From Bacteroidaceae bacterium (GTDB lineage: Bacteria; Bacteroidota; Bacteroidia; Bacteroidales; Bacteroidaceae): 47,353 bases of DNA. The notes below the pieces were generated by a model. That model had not been told where the DNA came from. It worked only from the letters and a program-made list of their open reading frames with translations, and searched no databases. Shown in pieces: positions 44,726-47,353 of this stretch; the first letter of the stretch is position 1; each line of letters begins with the position of its first letter. The stretch spans positions 1 through 47,353 of the forward strand of contig BLLV01000002.1 in assembly GCA_011959205.1 (NCBI GenBank). Reading direction: 5' to 3'. The position numbers and the translations under genes were made by a program.

Positions 44726-45511
44726 ATGAAAAGAATTAAAACAGGACTAACGGGATTTATATTAGGAGATTGGTTGGGAATGCCTTACAGAGGAAAAGGA
44801 AAAGGAACATTCAAGCCTATATGGACCAAATCGTATCTTCGAGGGAATAAATGTTCGGGGAATACCTCGATGCTATTATGTGCTTTAGACAGTCGTTACA
44901 ATTTGGAACTTTATCAGCAGAATTTAAAAGACTGGTATTTCAATAAAAAGTATACTGGAGAAAACATTGAGTTTGATATTGATCAAGTGACCCAAAAAGC
45001 AATCATGAAAAATTTCAGAGGAGTTTCTTCAGATTCTAATAGTGGTAACCGCAGCTTGATGGGGTGTTGTATTTTGGCTTTTTCGCCTTTGCCTAAGGAG
45101 GAGATTTTTCCTTTTATCAAGATCACTCATAATAGTCGTTATAGTTTTAAGTATACCTGGTTCTTTATTGAGTTTATTCGTTGCCTGTTGGAATATGAAA
45201 ACAAAGAACAGGCACTACAGCAGGCTGAGCAGAGATGTGGTGTGGAGGTTAACAGGCAAAATCTTTGTAACGGAAGCTTTGTTGTAGATACAGTGGAATC
45301 TGTGGTCAATTGGTTTATGGCAGGAAACAGTTATAAGGAGTGTGTATTTTCGGCTATAAACTCAGGTAAGTCAAGTGATGCGGTAGGAGCATTGACAGGT
45401 TTGTTGGCGGGAATATATTATGGATTAGAATTAAAGAATGGAGTGAAAGGGTTTGAAACAATGGAACCTTATATTGATGCATTTATCCAGTATCTTAATC
45501 CCACTCTTTAA
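44726..45511 (+). CDS. ADP-ribosylglycohydrolase-fold protein, probably catalytically altered
   Basis: 261 residues. The fold is shown by GLTGFILGDWLGMPYRG (7-23), KITHNSRYS (132-140), SFVVDTVESVVNWF (184-197) and GALTGLLAGIYYG (221-233). The metal-binding residues are mostly gone. The usual T-D-D-T reads S-G-N-T (44-47), and the usual G-G-D-T-D-T reads G-K-S-S-D-A (214-219), keeping only D218. The usual N-G-S-x-M-R reads N-R-S-L-M-G (108-113). Hydrolysis of ADP-ribose linkages by the normal di-magnesium mechanism is unlikely; a binding or different catalytic role is possible. Its tail overlaps dinB by 17 bases in convergent orientation. Confidence 0.8.
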   Translation: MKRIKTGLTGFILGDWLGMPYRGKGKGTFKPIWTKSYLRGNKCSGNTSMLLCALDSRYNLELYQQNLKDWYFNKKYTGENIEFDIDQVTQKAIMKNFRGVSSDSNSGNRSLMGCCILAFSPLPKEEIFPFIKITHNSRYSFKYTWFFIEFIRCLLEYENKEQALQQAEQRCGVEVNRQNLCNGSFVVDTVESVVNWFMAGNSYKECVFSAINSGKSSDAVGALTGLLAGIYYGLELKNGVKGFETMEPYIDAFIQYLNPTL

Positions 45512-46592
45512 AATCCAATGAAAGTTGTTCCCATTGTTTTTTTATCTCCTCTTTTTCTTCTTTTGGGTTGGATACGGATAGTCCGATAAGGCGAATGGGG
45601 TGGCTTTCATAATCAATTTCTTTCAGCATTTTTTTGGCTAACGGAAGAATTTTATCCATACTTGTCAGTTTACTATTTTGAGTGATGCTGCGGGTTATTT
45701 GCTTAAAGTCATGGAACTTTATTTTTAAAGTAAGTGTGTTACCGCTGAAATTCGTGCGTTTCAATCTTTCCAGCAATTCGGTGACTACATGATATAGTTC
45801 GATGATGGCGGAAGAATGAAGAGAAATGTCTTTTTCCAAAGTATGTTCACACCCTACGGACTTACGGATTTTTATGGGTTCTACAGGACGGCGATCAATG
45901 CCTCGTGCAAAATCGTAATACAGGCTACCAGCTTTGCCAAACTGCCTGGTAAGCATTTCTAAAGTGCAAGCTTGTAACTGGGCGCCATTATGAATCCCTA
46001 ATGTGTGCATTTTTTGGGCTGTCACCGGGCCTACTCCCCAAAAAGATTCGATGGGAAGACGGGCGATGAAGTCCAATGCCTGGTCGGGATGTATTGTACA
46101 CAGTCCGTTGGGCTTACGGTAGTCAGATGCTATCTTGGCTAGGAACTTGTTATAAGAAATTCCGGCTGAAGCTATCAACCCCAATTCTTTACGAATACGT
46201 TTCTTTATTTCCTTGGCTATATCTATAGCAAATGAGCTGCCCGCTTTGTTTTCGGTTACATCCAGAAAGGCTTCGTCTAGTGACAGAGGCTCTATGATAT
46301 CTGTATAGGTATGAAAGATATCGTGTATCTGCTGTGATACAGCCTTGTAAACATCCATCCGGCCCGGAACAAAAATCAGTTCCGGACAAAGTCTTTTGGC
46401 TTTTTGCGATGACATGGCGGAACGTACTCCGTAACGGCGGGCTTCATAACTGGCAGCAGCTACCACACCTCGTTCTTCAGCATGTCCCACAGCAAGCGGT
46501 TTTCCGTATAATTCGGGGTTGTCACGTTGTTCTACTGATGCGTAGAATGCATCCATATCGATATGTATTATTTTACGTTCGGGCATCTTCAT
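45495..46592 (-). CDS. dinB: DNA polymerase IV (DinB)
   Basis: 365 residues from the ATG at 46592 (MKMPERKIIHIDMD). The frame extends to 46673, but the family begins at RKIIHIDMDAF, and a -7-like TACCTTTA (46606-46613) lies inside the longer version. Y-family motifs: IHIDMDAFYASVEQRDN with the first catalytic Asp, VAAASYEARRYGVRSAM, and SLDEAFLDVTE with the catalytic Asp-Glu. A thumb with helix-hairpin-helix (WGVGPVTAQKMHTLGI) follows, and the little-finger domain fills the C-terminal third. The end of the protein reads QLSLDF, a likely sliding-clamp binding peptide. It performs lesion bypass and error-prone synthesis. Confidence 0.94.
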   Translation of the reverse strand: MKMPERKIIHIDMDAFYASVEQRDNPELYGKPLAVGHAEERGVVAAASYEARRYGVRSAMSSQKAKRLCPELIFVPGRMDVYKAVSQQIHDIFHTYTDIIEPLSLDEAFLDVTENKAGSSFAIDIAKEIKKRIRKELGLIASAGISYNKFLAKIASDYRKPNGLCTIHPDQALDFIARLPIESFWGVGPVTAQKMHTLGIHNGAQLQACTLEMLTRQFGKAGSLYYDFARGIDRRPVEPIKIRKSVGCEHTLEKDISLHSSAIIELYHVVTELLERLKRTNFSGNTLTLKIKFHDFKQITRSITQNSKLTSMDKILPLAKKMLKEIDYESHPIRLIGLSVSNPKEEKEEIKKQWEQLSLDFKEWD

Positions 46593-46693
46593 GAAAATTG
46601 TACCGTAAAGGTATGAAAAAGGTTTTTGGTTGATGAACTCTTTAACAGTTTTATTCGTTATATTTTCATTCATTTTATTTCTGTATAACGAAT

Positions 46694-47295
46694 ATGAGAA
46701 AGGTACGTAAGAACTACTTTATTTACCTGATGATGCTATTGATATTCGGAGGGTTGATTTATACCGCTATAATGGGTGGTGAGCGTTTTTTGCATTTGTC
46801 ATCTGTAGAGCCGGCAACAGTTGGTGATGATGCTTTTACTATGTTTAAAACTATATTGCTTGATAATCTGGAGCACCCTTTTTCCATTTTACTCATTCAA
46901 ATCATAGTTGTATTGATTGCAGTTCGTATCTTTGCGTCTGCATTCCGCTATATAGGGCAACCGGGAGTGATAGGTGAGATAATGGCAGGAATTGTCTTGG
47001 GGCCTTCCGTACTGGGATCTCTTTATCCTGAGTTTTTCGGTTTTTTGTTCCAACCGGATTCTTTGACCAATCTGGAACTTATCAGTCAGTTAGGATTGGT
47101 ACTGTTTATGTTTGTTATTGGAATGGAGGTTGATTTCGGAGTATTGAAAAATAAGATAAACGAAACATTGGTTATCAGCCATGCAGGAATCTTGGTACCT
47201 TTCTTTTTAGGAACGTTGGCTTCTTACTGGGTATATGAGGAGTATGCTTCCCGGCAAACTGCTTTTCTTCCATTTGCTTTATTTATCGGTTGTAG
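46694..47295 (+). CDS. Cation:proton antiporter, CPA2/KefB type (5' part only)
   Basis: About 200 genuine N-terminal residues, cut by the contig end. The frame starts MRKVRKNYFIYLMMLLIFG with a first membrane helix, then IRIFASAFRYIGQPGVIGEIMAG-type sequence; the diagnostic motif is GQPGVIGEIMAGIVLGPSVLG. LISQLGLVLFMFVIGMEVDFGVL is also typical. These carriers exchange sodium or potassium for protons in the inner membrane. The codons after about 47295 are adapter, so any protein sequence past FIGCSL is false. Expected full length of the family is 400-750 residues. Confidence 0.85.
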
Positions 47296-47353
47296 CTTAT
47301 ACACATCTCCGAGCCCACGAGACGGACTCCTATCTCGTATGCCGTCTTCTGCT
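47296..47353. other. Illumina Nextera adapter and index (not genomic)
   Basis: The bases from 47296 read CTTATACACATCT, the end of the Tn5 mosaic end in read-through orientation. They continue with the Nextera read-2 tail (CCGAGCCCACGAGAC, 47309-47323), an 8-base index GGACTCCT (47324-47331, which I recall as index N705) and 22 bases of the P7 sequence starting ATCTCGTATG (47332-47353). This is untrimmed library adapter at a contig end. Confidence 0.97.

Noticed and set aside
46593..46673. 27-residue N-terminal extension of dinB
   Set aside because: The family starts at RKIIHIDMD; the extension has no similarity and includes a -7-like box.

Overview
The window reads as a chromosomal contig from a gut Bacteroidales, most likely the Phocaeicola (Bacteroides) vulgatus/dorei group. 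The reasons are the -7 boxes of the form TAnnTTTG about 19-23 bp downstream of TTTG-like -33 boxes, the near absence of Shine-Dalgarno sequences, fimbrillin/DUF5119/DUF3575 pilus genes, a DUF349 repeat protein, DUF5683 and DUF3822 proteins, and a TonB-type outer-membrane barrel protein. The species call is inference; no rRNA or marker comparison was possible. The right edge is a true contig end: the last ~58 bases are an Illumina Nextera adapter plus index, not genomic DNA.

Left part (1-23,935): a short eroded region with a truncated DUF4160 gene, then dense housekeeping genes. These are pepD with a flippase-like membrane protein (minus strand), divergent from ksgA/rsmA and the magnesium channel mgtE; a five-repeat DUF349 protein; tRNA-Gln(CUG); the rsfS-ftsH-cdsA cluster convergent with surE-lpxB; the run parA-parB-DUF5683-mltD-like followed by relA/spoT under its own promoter; a MerR-type regulator with an M23 peptidase; and alaS. 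Together they cover ribosome maturation, membrane protein quality control, phospholipid and lipid A synthesis, chromosome segregation, wall remodelling and the stringent response.

Middle (23,936-31,128): an accessory region. It starts with a structured block of 22-bp tandem palindromic repeats inside a long inverted repeat. Next come a decayed Rpn/PD-(D/E)XK transposase-like gene and a four-gene minus-strand fimbrial operon: DUF3575 outer-membrane-type protein, DUF5119 lipoprotein, fimbrillin, and a 1067-residue fimbrillin-like protein whose C-terminus resembles a FISUMP domain and which may be the tip. Base composition swings strongly within this locus.

Right part (31,129-47,353): a RecD-like helicase; a pseudopilin-like protein with DUF3822 and rsmD; cardiolipin synthase; an outer-membrane beta-barrel/TonB-type protein; aroB; tRNA-Pro(GGG); a minus-strand group aroA - small Cys-motif membrane protein - metal ABC permease - tsaE - Imm17-like protein; a divergent ADP-ribosylglycohydrolase-fold protein that has lost most of its metal-binding residues; dinB; and the 5' part of a KefB-type antiporter that runs into the adapter.

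I did not find a convincing, wholly new multi-gene system. The best leads are the nested palindrome array at 24,006-24,119, the probable pseudo-ADP-ribosylhydrolase at 44,726-45,511, and the mosaic pilus operon.
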